Shown: in pieces, positions 25,407-32,530 of the stretch | Numbering within the stretch: position 1 is the stretch's first letter | Layout of the letters: the number at the start of each line of letters is the position of its first letter | Origin: Vicinamibacteria bacterium | Lineage (GTDB): Bacteria; Acidobacteriota; Vicinamibacteria; Fen-336 | Direction of reading: 5' to 3' | Assembly (NCBI GenBank): GCA_035570235.1 | Contig: DATMML010000092.1 | Coordinates: 1-37,085, forward strand | DNA: 37,085 nucleotides | Translations under genes and position numbers: made by a program | Notes under the pieces: generated by a model | Told to the model about the DNA's origin: nothing | Databases searched by the model: none | What the model saw: the letters and a program-made list of their open reading frames with translations, nothing else

Positions 25407-26582
25407 CTAGGAGCCCCCCGGCGCGGGGGGAGAGGGGCGGCTGGCCGTGGTCAGCGGCTGGGCGGCGGGCCGCCCGAGCAGAAAGCCCTGTAGGAGATCG
25501 CACCCGAGCTCGATCACGGCGTCGCGGTCGGAGGCGGTCTCGATGCCTTCCGCTACCACCAGAATGCCCAGGTCCCGGCACACGGAGCACACCGACCGGA
25601 TGAGCTTCTGCTTCACGGCCTCGGCGTGGGCCCCGCGCACGAGCTCGATGTCCAGCTTGACTACCTCCGGTTCCAGGGCCGCGAAGGTGTTGAGGCCGGC
25701 GTAGCCCGCTCCGAGGTCGTCCACGGCGATACGGAACCCCATTTCGCGGAGAGTGCGGATGCGGGTCCGATAATCAGGAATCACCTCCAGCGACGCGCGC
25801 TCCGTGATCTCCAGCACCACATTCTTGGCGCGCTTGGTGAGGGGGGCCTCCGCCGACAGAAGGAGCTCGTCGCCCAGGTCCAGGGTGTGGAGGTTCAGGA
25901 ACAAGCTCAGGCCGGGTGCGGCCTCCGCCATGTCCGCCGCCACCAGCCTCCGAACCTCGCGCCCCACGTCGATCACGCGCCCGAGTTGCTCCGCCGCCTC
26001 GAAGATCGCTCCCGGGTGAGGGAGGGAGGCCTCCCGCGACCGCACCAGCGCCTCGAAGCCGAAGGTGCTCCCGTCCTTGGCGCGCAGGATCGGCTGGTAG
26101 GCCATCCAGAACTGCCCCACGGCTCGGGTGAGGCTCGCCTCCAAACCCGCGCGGTCCGCGACCGCGGAGTTATGGCTAGTCAGGTACGCCAGTGCCTCTC
26201 GGCGGAGGTTGGCCATGCGCCTCAGGTGGAGGGCCCGCTCCACCGCTCCCTGAAGGGCGCCGATGCTGACCGGTTTCAGCAAGTACTGCACGGCCCCCCG
26301 CTCCAAGGCTTGGATCGCGGTCTCCAGGGTGGGATTGCCCGTCACCAATACCACCGGCAGATCCGGGTCTCGCTCATGAACAGCTTGCAGGAGGTCGACG
26401 CCGCTCATGTAGGGCATCGTGATGTCCGAGACGACGACGTCGAAGCTGCCGTCAGAGAGCAAGGTGAGCGCTCGCCTTGCATCCCCCGCCATCTCCACCT
26501 CGTAGCCGATGTCACGCAGAACGTCGCCGAATACCTCGAGGAGGTTCGGCTCGTCATCGATGACAAGGACGCGTCCGGTCAT
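25407..26582 (-). CDS. Response regulator with EAL c-di-GMP phosphodiesterase domain
   Basis: A 391-residue cytoplasmic regulator: receiver domain (about 3-120, VIDDE, phospho-acceptor D53 in VVVSDITMP, Lys103 in LLKPV), a short linker, and an EAL domain (about 150-380). EAL landmarks are complete: EAL at 177-179, LNLHTLDL, LEITERASLE, VDDLGAG at 287-292, VKLDIE, VAEGIET and LLQGFLLGRP. It should therefore hydrolyse c-di-GMP to pGpG when activated by phosphorylation. No kinase lies nearby, so it is an orphan regulator. The Pro/Ser-rich tail is dispensable-looking. It reads against rph and in the same direction as rdgB, 102 bp downstream of it. Confidence 0.92.
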   Translation of the reverse strand: MTGRVLVIDDEPNLLEVFGDVLRDIGYEVEMAGDARRALTLLSDGSFDVVVSDITMPYMSGVDLLQAVHERDPDLPVVLVTGNPTLETAIQALERGAVQYLLKPVSIGALQGAVERALHLRRMANLRREALAYLTSHNSAVADRAGLEASLTRAVGQFWMAYQPILRAKDGSTFGFEALVRSREASLPHPGAIFEAAEQLGRVIDVGREVRRLVAADMAEAAPGLSLFLNLHTLDLGDELLLSAEAPLTKRAKNVVLEITERASLEVIPDYRTRIRTLREMGFRIAVDDLGAGYAGLNTFAALEPEVVKLDIELVRGAHAEAVKQKLIRSVCSVCRDLGILVVAEGIETASDRDAVIELGCDLLQGFLLGRPAAQPLTTASRPSPPAPGGS

Positions 26583-26623
26583 GCCGAGCCCAAGTGGAAC
26601 ACCCCGCCCTCCATTCCGCCGCG

Positions 26624-26629
26624 AGTATA
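26624..26629 (-). promoter_or_regulatory. -10-like element for the EAL regulator
   Basis: TATACT on the minus strand, 42 bases before the ATG of the EAL response regulator. Upstream, TTGAAG lies only 14 bp away, which is too short for a good -35, so the match is partial. Confidence 0.3.
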
Positions 26630-26684
26630 GCGCGACCGCGACCCTTCAAGTCCGGCCGCACGCGAATCGCCCCCGCCGTCGGGG

Positions 26685-27281
26685 TCAGGGGAGGGTGGCC
26701 AAGAACTCGCGCAAGCGGAGAAAGGCTTTGCCGCGGTGGCTCACCAGGTCCTTGTCGACCCCCGACAGCTCGCCGAATGTCTTCCCGAGGGGGGGATAGA
26801 GGAATAGGGGGTCGTAACCGAACCCGTTCGTGCCGCGCGGCTCCTCCGCGATGCGCCCGTCTACCGTCTCCTGCACTCGAAACAGAATTGCGTTCCCGCG
26901 GGCCACCGCCACCGCGCTCGTGAAACGAGCCCTCCGCCCATCGGGCGGCACGCCCCTGAGTCGCTGCAACAGGAGGCGATTGCGCGCGTCGTCAGTCGCG
27001 CCTTCTCCCGCGAATCGGCTTGAGTAGAGGCCCGGTCCCCCGCCCAGCGCGTCCACGCCGAGGCCGGAGTCGTCGGCCGCGGCCAACCGACCCGAGCGTC
27101 CGGCATAGTAGAGGGCCTTGAGGATCGCATTCTCCATGAACGAGGATCCCGTCTCCTCGGGTGCCTCCCGGATTCCCAGCTCCGTCGGACTCAGCACGCG
27201 GAAGCGCAGGTCCTGCAGGAGTTGCCTCATCTCGCCGAGTTTTCCGGGATTCTGACTGGCCAGCAGGAGGTCGGCGGTCAC
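26685..27281 (-). CDS. rdgB: XTP/dITP diphosphatase (RdgB/HAM1)
   Basis: House-cleaning pyrophosphatase that removes dITP, XTP and similar non-canonical purine nucleotides before they enter nucleic acid. The 198-residue length is standard. Motifs are intact: LLLASQNPGKLGEM at the N terminus, then SFMENAILKA, ADDSGLGVDALGG, GPGLYSSRFAG, GTNGFGYDPLF and the C-terminal SHRGKAF. The start is a GTG at 27281, with the family's beta-strand beginning three residues later. Its 5' end is 28 bp from tRNA-Pro on the opposite strand, so the two are divergent. Confidence 0.95.
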   Translation of the reverse strand: MTADLLLASQNPGKLGEMRQLLQDLRFRVLSPTELGIREAPEETGSSFMENAILKALYYAGRSGRLAAADDSGLGVDALGGGPGLYSSRFAGEGATDDARNRLLLQRLRGVPPDGRRARFTSAVAVARGNAILFRVQETVDGRIAEEPRGTNGFGYDPLFLYPPLGKTFGELSGVDKDLVSHRGKAFLRLREFLATLP

Positions 27282-27309
27282 GGTCGCGTGCTATGATGCC
27301 TGAAAAAGA

Positions 27310-27386
27310 CGGGGCGTGGCGCAGCCTGGTAGCGCACCTGCCTTGGGCGCAGGTGGTCGCCGGTTCAAATCCGGCCGCCCCGACCA
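27310..27386 (+). tRNA. tRNA-Pro (anticodon TGG)
   Basis: Full cloverleaf of 77 nt with encoded CCA. Acceptor CGGGGCG/CGCCCCG, anticodon stem CCTGC/GCAGG with loop CTTGGGC, and T arm GCCGG-TTCAAAT-CCGGC. The TGG anticodon reads CCA and other Pro codons. A TATGAT -10-like hexamer lies at 27292-27297. Confidence 0.96.
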
Positions 27387-27602
27387 CTCGATTCTTGTTG
27401 GTCGTCAAGTACTTGCTCCTGCCGGCGAAACTACTCGTGCTCTCGCTTTTGTTCCGATCCACCGGCTCACGCGTCCAAAAAGCCGCGCAGCCTGCAGGCC
27501 GCGGCAGAGGGCCGGGTTCAGTGCCACGAACAGGTCAAAAAAGCGCCTGTCAGAGTCGCTCGTAACATAGTCTGTTCTTACCCCGCTATCAGTTGTCTTC
27601 CC
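27387..27602. other. Spacer between tRNA-Pro and the TPR gene
   Basis: About 215 bp with no credible gene, terminator or promoter recognised. The short frames here show no coding character. Confidence 0.4.
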
Positions 27603-27681
27603 GTGCTGGTTGGTTGGCTGTTCACCTTTCTGTCGCCCATCGCCTCGGCTACTCGACGACCCGCGACACCGCGAAGCGCTC

Positions 27682-28320
27682 ATGCACTACCGGGCGGGGG
27701 AGGACTCGATGACCGCAGAGAGGTGGGCGGAGGCAGTGCTCGAGTTCAAGCAGGCGATCAAGCTCGACCCCCTGCTCGCCCTGGCCCACTATGACCTTGG
27801 CCAGGCCTACATGGCATTGAAGCGCTATCGCGATGCGATCAACTCTTACTTGGGAGCGCGCCAGGCCTTCAGGGAAATCGCGACCCTCGAGCAAACCGAC
27901 CGAGTCAAGGCGAACCAGGAGCGCGACGATCAAATCCAGGAGTTGAGACAACTCCTGATCCGGTGGCGACATGCCGGGTCCGACCTCATGCAGCTCAAGA
28001 TCCAGGCTCAGATCGACAGCCTAGAGTTAACAGAGAAGAAGGGATTTGAGAGAGGACTCGAGACTCCAGCGGAAGTCTCCATGGCCCTGGGCAGCGCCTA
28101 CTACCGCTTTGGCGCTATCCCGGATGCCGAGCGCGAGTACCTAGCGGCCATTAAGGTGAAACCTGGCTTTGGTGAGGCTCACAACAACCTGGCCGTGGTC
28201 TATATGCAGACGGGCCGCTTCGACGAGGCTACGACAGAGATCCGGCTGGCCGAGAAGCCCGGCTTTAAGGTCAACCCCAAGCTCAAGGAAGACCTTGAGC
28301 AGCGGTTGAAAGGAAACTAG
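27682..28320 (+). CDS. TPR protein, probable N-terminal frameshift
   Basis: A 212-residue tetratricopeptide-repeat protein from the ATG at 27682. TPR units are visible at both ends: AERWAEAVLEFKQAIKLDP with LAHYDLGQAYMALKRYRDAI near the start, and AYYRFGAIPDAEREYLAAIK with AHNNLAVVYMQTGRFDEA near the end. A charged coiled-coil region (about 70-130) lies between them. Such proteins act as scaffolds; partner unknown. Coding character continues upstream of the ATG (LLDDPRHREAL), while a signal-peptide-like stretch, VLVGWLFTFLSPIASA, is encoded from 27603 in another frame. A single extra base between about 27645 and 27665 would explain this, so the true protein may be exported. No ribosome-binding site is clear for any start. 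Confidence 0.62.
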   Translation: MHYRAGEDSMTAERWAEAVLEFKQAIKLDPLLALAHYDLGQAYMALKRYRDAINSYLGARQAFREIATLEQTDRVKANQERDDQIQELRQLLIRWRHAGSDLMQLKIQAQIDSLELTEKKGFERGLETPAEVSMALGSAYYRFGAIPDAEREYLAAIKVKPGFGEAHNNLAVVYMQTGRFDEATTEIRLAEKPGFKVNPKLKEDLEQRLKGN

Positions 28321-28660
28321 CGTGGCCGGAGCTACCACTGGTTCACATGAGGGGACACTCCATCCGCCCTCCTGGCGTGCAAGGCACCCGCCCGGAGGGG
28401 TCACTGGTTTGCCGGCGAGCTGGCGCAATCACGTGGCGCTGGCGTATCTCGCCCGGGCGCTGTGGCGTCAGGCCCGCGCGCGTCCCGCGCGCTTTGCTTG
28501 GCATGCTCAGGCTCTGCCGTCGCATATACAGAGCACGCCTCTGCCGAGACGAGGAAGTCAACGGCCAGGCGCGCTTGCGCGCGCCCAACTAGCCCCCCTG
28601 ATCACCTAAGGTCCGGAGCCTCGGCCACTGGCCACAACTTCCGGGGTAGGTACGCGAGAC
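28321..28660. other. Gene-free interval
   Basis: About 340 bp between the TPR gene and the hairpin at 28661. Several short frames are open on both strands but none has a recognisable protein, a ribosome-binding site or sensible composition. I see nothing functional. Confidence 0.4.
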
Positions 28661-28693
28661 GAGCGGCTGCCCCCGCAACGGGAGCAGCCGCTC
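28661..28693 (-). terminator. Strong hairpin downstream of phosphodiesterase gene
   Basis: GAGCGGCTGC pairs perfectly with GCAGCCGCTC, and inside a C/A mismatch CCCG pairs with CGGG around a 3-base loop, so nearly the whole 33 bases fold. It begins 19 bases after the stop of the minus-strand phosphodiesterase. No T run follows, so it may work with Rho or as an mRNA 3' stabiliser. Confidence 0.55.
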
Positions 28694-28711
28694 TACAGGA
28701 TTGATTCGACG

Positions 28712-30316
28712 CTAATTGCGGTCCAGCGCCAGGCCCGGTAAGACACGGGTGTGCTCGACCCGGACCGACGTCAGGTCCTCAGGGTCGAGTCCCAGGGCCT
28801 TGAGGATCGTGGGCGCGACCTGCGACGTGGCGACCGGGGTCTTCACAACCCCGGCCTCCAGATCCGGATGGGAGACGATCAGTCCGACGTTGGTGTCCCC
28901 GAAGCTGAAGCCTCCATGCTCGGCGTTTTTCTTCGTCGACGGGGTGTAGACGGTGCCATACACGGGTTGGACCATGATGTCGGGCGTGCGGCTGTCCGTC
29001 GTCGGGTCATTGAACTTCAACCTTAGCTCCCGCCCCGCCATGACCTCGTCGATAAACAGCGCCTTGGCATTCGCATTCAGGTAGTCGGCAACCGCCTTCG
29101 TATCGCTCTGGTGCTCGAGCCAGATCAGGGCGATGTCGTCATCCTGAACGAAGCCGCACGAGCCGGTGCTGCAGTTGTTGGCGTTGGCGATGGCGATCCC
29201 GCCCGGGTTGGTAGCGGCATCGGGCAGAGTTGCCACGAGATCCGCAAAGTGGCCGGGCTTGTTGACTCTCGCCGGGTTGATGGGTGATTGGCCGTGTTTC
29301 GCGGAGACAACGAACAGAGTGGATTCGTAGAGGCCCCGGTCCTTGAGGGCCTGAATCATGCGGCCGAGGGCTTCGTCGGTCTTCCGCAGGCCGTAGGCGA
29401 GAACCTCGGTTGGGGTCCCGGCACCATCCACATAACCTCCGGGCTTTCCCTTCAACGCGTTGCCATCGACTGGATTACAGAGGAGTGGATCGGCCGTGTC
29501 GTGAGATACCTTCTGTCCCACGCTCACCGCCTGGAAATTCATGCCAAAGACGGTCGGGACTCCCGGCGCCGGCGATCCGTCGTGCCTTCGACCGTGAATC
29601 TGGTTGATGATGGCCTGGACCTTTTTCTCGTCGTTCTCGACCGTGCAAACCACGCTCACCGTCGCATCGAACCCGCCCACGTTGGTGATTTCGGGTGTGT
29701 AGAGGTCATCTACACCCGCTCCCGAAGGCCCGTTCACCAGATCATAGGCGGGGTGTTTGTCCGCCCAAGCAGTGCGCCCCCCTTCCGCCTTGACCACCTC
29801 GAAGATCGTGTTGGTCCGAATTGCCTGGTGGGGAAACAGGGGAACGCAATTGCCGTGCGCGTCCAAGTGACGTGGCAATTTGGTGGGATCGATGACGTCC
29901 TGGGAGACGTTGGCCGCATTGTACAGATCGACGCTCTCATCGAAGGTCATCGTGTTTCCGGCGGCACCGGAGCAGCTCGTGTTCGTGGGGTCGAAAATGG
30001 TGCGGTCGTAGCTCACGTCGTAGAAGAGCCCATGGGTGACAGGTGACCCACCGGTGACGAGCGCCAGGAGTCCAGGGAATGAATCGGAGTTCGCGGGAGT
30101 GCGGGCGTTGGAGTACGTGATCCCGTGCCGGGAGAGCGCGGCCAGAGCGGAGTGGGGATGGGTGTCCACGAAGCGCGCCACATCCAGCGCATGCAGGCCG
30201 TCAACGCTGATGAGAAGCGCATGACGGATTTCACGACTGTCCTCTGCCTGAGAGAGCGAGACCGACGCCGCCCCCATCATCAGAATGAGAGAGAGAGTCC
30301 GGAACATTTCTTTCAA
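28712..30316 (-). CDS. Secreted phosphodiesterase/phosphatase, alkaline phosphatase superfamily
   Basis: Exported hydrolase of the type I phosphodiesterase/nucleotide pyrophosphatase group (534 residues). Signal peptide about 1-24 (hydrophobic run ending SLSQAED). Metal and active-site motifs follow: LLISVDGLHALD (D39), then the nucleophile region NSDSFPGLLALVTGG with Ser79 where the family often has Thr. Next come WADKHPAYDLVNGPSG and LFVVSAKHGQSPIN, and a His near the C terminus in AEHGGFSFGDTNVGLIVSHP. The start is a TTG at 30316 with a perfect AGGAGG 5 bases upstream; the in-frame ATG at 30307 is too far from it. Substrate unknown (nucleotide, phosphodiester or phosphonate). Confidence 0.86.
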   Translation of the reverse strand: MKEMFRTLSLILMMGAASVSLSQAEDSREIRHALLISVDGLHALDVARFVDTHPHSALAALSRHGITYSNARTPANSDSFPGLLALVTGGSPVTHGLFYDVSYDRTIFDPTNTSCSGAAGNTMTFDESVDLYNAANVSQDVIDPTKLPRHLDAHGNCVPLFPHQAIRTNTIFEVVKAEGGRTAWADKHPAYDLVNGPSGAGVDDLYTPEITNVGGFDATVSVVCTVENDEKKVQAIINQIHGRRHDGSPAPGVPTVFGMNFQAVSVGQKVSHDTADPLLCNPVDGNALKGKPGGYVDGAGTPTEVLAYGLRKTDEALGRMIQALKDRGLYESTLFVVSAKHGQSPINPARVNKPGHFADLVATLPDAATNPGGIAIANANNCSTGSCGFVQDDDIALIWLEHQSDTKAVADYLNANAKALFIDEVMAGRELRLKFNDPTTDSRTPDIMVQPVYGTVYTPSTKKNAEHGGFSFGDTNVGLIVSHPDLEAGVVKTPVATSQVAPTILKALGLDPEDLTSVRVEHTRVLPGLALDRN

Positions 30317-30703
30317 GGAAACCTCCTTATTGCCGTTTCACTGGACTCTAGGTGGCAGGCGTGACGGCGGAATGAAGAAGGGTCGACTTTTGGGTGAAGT
30401 AACGGTCCGAGGATTCTGGATTCACCGCACCGAGCTCGAGCTCGGGAGCATCGTTGGCGCGGCAACGACACTGTTCAGAGCGACGAATCCCTTTGACGAC
30501 GCCGACCAGGACCTAAGAGAGCTCGGGCCTCCTCGCCAGCAGCGATGCCCGTTTCACAGCCGCGGGTGGCCATGATCGGATGGTATATACTCGGCCGGCG
30601 CCACCGGGCAACGGTCGGTCGGCCGGCAAAGAGCCGGTCCGGTACCTCTCCCGAATCAGCCCCACCGGGCTGTGGCCGGCAACGCTGGCTCGTGAGGTGA
30701 GCC
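30317..30703. other. Divergent intergenic region with GC-rich structured leader
   Basis: No credible gene. The right half, in front of the SGNH hydrolase gene, can fold: GGCCGGC-AAAGA-GCCGGTC at 30621-30639 (7 bp, one G-U) and CCAC-CGGGCT-GTGG at 30662-30675. It does not match a riboswitch class I know. Promoters for both divergent genes should lie here. Confidence 0.4.
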
Positions 30704-32428
30704 ATCACACTCCACCGCCTGCCCCCCTTCGCATCCGTCCTGGTGTCCGCCAGCCTCTTGGGGGCCGCTTCTTTTCTTACCCTCGAGGCGGATGGATACA
30801 TTCGAGCGACCGTCGACCTCGAGATCCGCTCTCCGAATGTATCGCCCGCAAACCTGGAGTTGCACTGGGCGAAGAGCGTCAAGGCTTTCGATGAGCGACG
30901 AGCCTGGAAGACTATCGTCCCGCCCGGCCGTTCCCGCCACAGCGTCTACATTCCCGCAGACGTGAACGCGCTGCGCATCGAGCTTGGGGAACGACCCCTC
31001 AACATTCTGATTCACGAGGTCGCGCTCCGCAGTCGCTTCGGCGTCGCTCTAGCCCAGTGGAATTCCCGCACCGGCTTTCGCGGCTGGAAGCCGAGCACCG
31101 AGGTCTCTCGTTTCGCCCTCACTCCCGACGGTCTCGAAGTAGAAACCACGGGCGGGGAGCCACGCATCAGCATCGAAGGCCTGACCGAAGTCCAGCCTCG
31201 ACGCCTCAAGAGCAACATCGGCCTGGCCGCCGTGATCGGCTTGCTCTTGGGCTTCGCGCACGCCTGGCTGACGGCAGGTCTAGTCAGCTCCGGGGCCGGT
31301 CTGCCAGTCGGAGTTGCACCGGCCACGCCCCTGGCCACCCTCGGTAGTGTGATCCTATTCGTCACTTCCACGGCCCTGAGTGCGGCCGCGGGGTACCTCG
31401 TTTACGAGCGGCTTCTGCGACCTCCCCGCGTCGGCCCGGACACGAGCATCGGACAACACGATCTATTTCTCGTGGACTCCAGGGGGCGACGCCTCTCGGA
31501 GGTACCGGGAGACGTGGCCATCGTGCTCGATCCCTTCACCGGCTATCGCAATGCCCCGCGTCAAGAGACGAGCCGGGTCACGACCGACGAAAACGGATTC
31601 CGGGGAGGCATCCCCGCCGGGGACCGGCGGCTGGCCATGGTGGTGGGCGGGTCGGCCGCGTTCGGATTCGGGCTTGAATCCGACAAAGAAACCTTCGCTG
31701 GCGTTCTCAATCGGCTCCAGTCCGCTTACCGAGTCGTGAACACGGGAGTCACGGGCTTTCTTTCTGGCCAGGAACTCAGCCTCATGGTTCACAAACTTGA
31801 CGATTTCCACCCGAAGCTCTACGTGGTATTCGACGGTTGGAACGATCTCTTTTTCACGCAGTCGTTCCCCAATCTGCGACTGCACGACTTTGGCTTCAAC
31901 TGGCCAATCTGGGGAGACATCGAGAACCGACTCCACGACCAATACCTGTCACGGGCTCCCGTGGCCCAAGCATCAACGATCCCCGGCTTGGCGTCACCGG
32001 CCCGCGGGGAAGCCGAAAACCTGCAGGGGGCGATCGCCGCCTACATAGAGAATCTGGGCCGGATGAAGGCCTTCGCCGATGCACGGGGGGCCAGGCTGGT
32101 CGTGATCTTTCAGCCCGAATTGTTGAGTAAACGCACCCCCACAAAAGAGGAGGTGTCGTTGCGGAAGGAGTTCCTCGACTGGGCCGCTCGACCGCGCGTC
32201 AAGTTCGACGCCGCCCGCTTCTCCTCCGACTACCGCATGATGATTGGAGCCGCGGGCCGGGCCTGTGATGGTCTGGGGGTCAGCCACCTCGACCTCAATA
32301 GCGACGGCCGCTTTCAGGAGAGCCGCGAAGAGCTGTTCATCGACCACGTTCACTTCAACGCGCACGCTCACCGGCTGGTGGCCGAGATCCTTCGAGAGGA
32401 ACTGGAACGAGCCGCCCCCTTACCTTGA
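30704..32428 (+). CDS. Membrane-anchored SGNH/GDSL hydrolase
   Basis: A predicted esterase or deacetylase of the SGNH fold at the membrane. Numbered from 30704 (574 residues): an N-terminal signal anchor (about 5-27), an extracytoplasmic beta-rich domain (about 30-165), two transmembrane helices (about 172-200 and 210-235) and a C-terminal SGNH domain (about 245-570). Block I is GGSAAFGFG with nucleophile S317, block II NTGVTGFLSGQEL, block III DGWND with N380, block V DHVH with D547/H550. The first standard codon, GTG at 30743, lies inside the anchor helix. GAGGTGA at 30694-30700 points instead to ATC at 30704, so a non-standard start is possible. Likely modifies a surface polysaccharide; substrate unknown. 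Confidence 0.78.
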   Translation: MTLHRLPPFASVLVSASLLGAASFLTLEADGYIRATVDLEIRSPNVSPANLELHWAKSVKAFDERRAWKTIVPPGRSRHSVYIPADVNALRIELGERPLNILIHEVALRSRFGVALAQWNSRTGFRGWKPSTEVSRFALTPDGLEVETTGGEPRISIEGLTEVQPRRLKSNIGLAAVIGLLLGFAHAWLTAGLVSSGAGLPVGVAPATPLATLGSVILFVTSTALSAAAGYLVYERLLRPPRVGPDTSIGQHDLFLVDSRGRRLSEVPGDVAIVLDPFTGYRNAPRQETSRVTTDENGFRGGIPAGDRRLAMVVGGSAAFGFGLESDKETFAGVLNRLQSAYRVVNTGVTGFLSGQELSLMVHKLDDFHPKLYVVFDGWNDLFFTQSFPNLRLHDFGFNWPIWGDIENRLHDQYLSRAPVAQASTIPGLASPARGEAENLQGAIAAYIENLGRMKAFADARGARLVVIFQPELLSKRTPTKEEVSLRKEFLDWAARPRVKFDAARFSSDYRMMIGAAGRACDGLGVSHLDLNSDGRFQESREELFIDHVHFNAHAHRLVAEILREELERAAPLP

Positions 32429-32530
32429 ATCCGCTCGTTCAGATCCAGCGTACGTAGGCTCGGGCCAGCCCGTTCGAGTTCCAGCCTTCCCTGCTCCCGA
32501 GTTGCCCGGTTCCTCGCCGGGGGGAGTCCC

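Noticed and set aside
30596-30703. c-di-GMP or cobalamin riboswitch before the SGNH gene
   Set aside because: Local CACCGGGCAACGG looked suggestive, but the conserved cores and stem order of these classes are not present.
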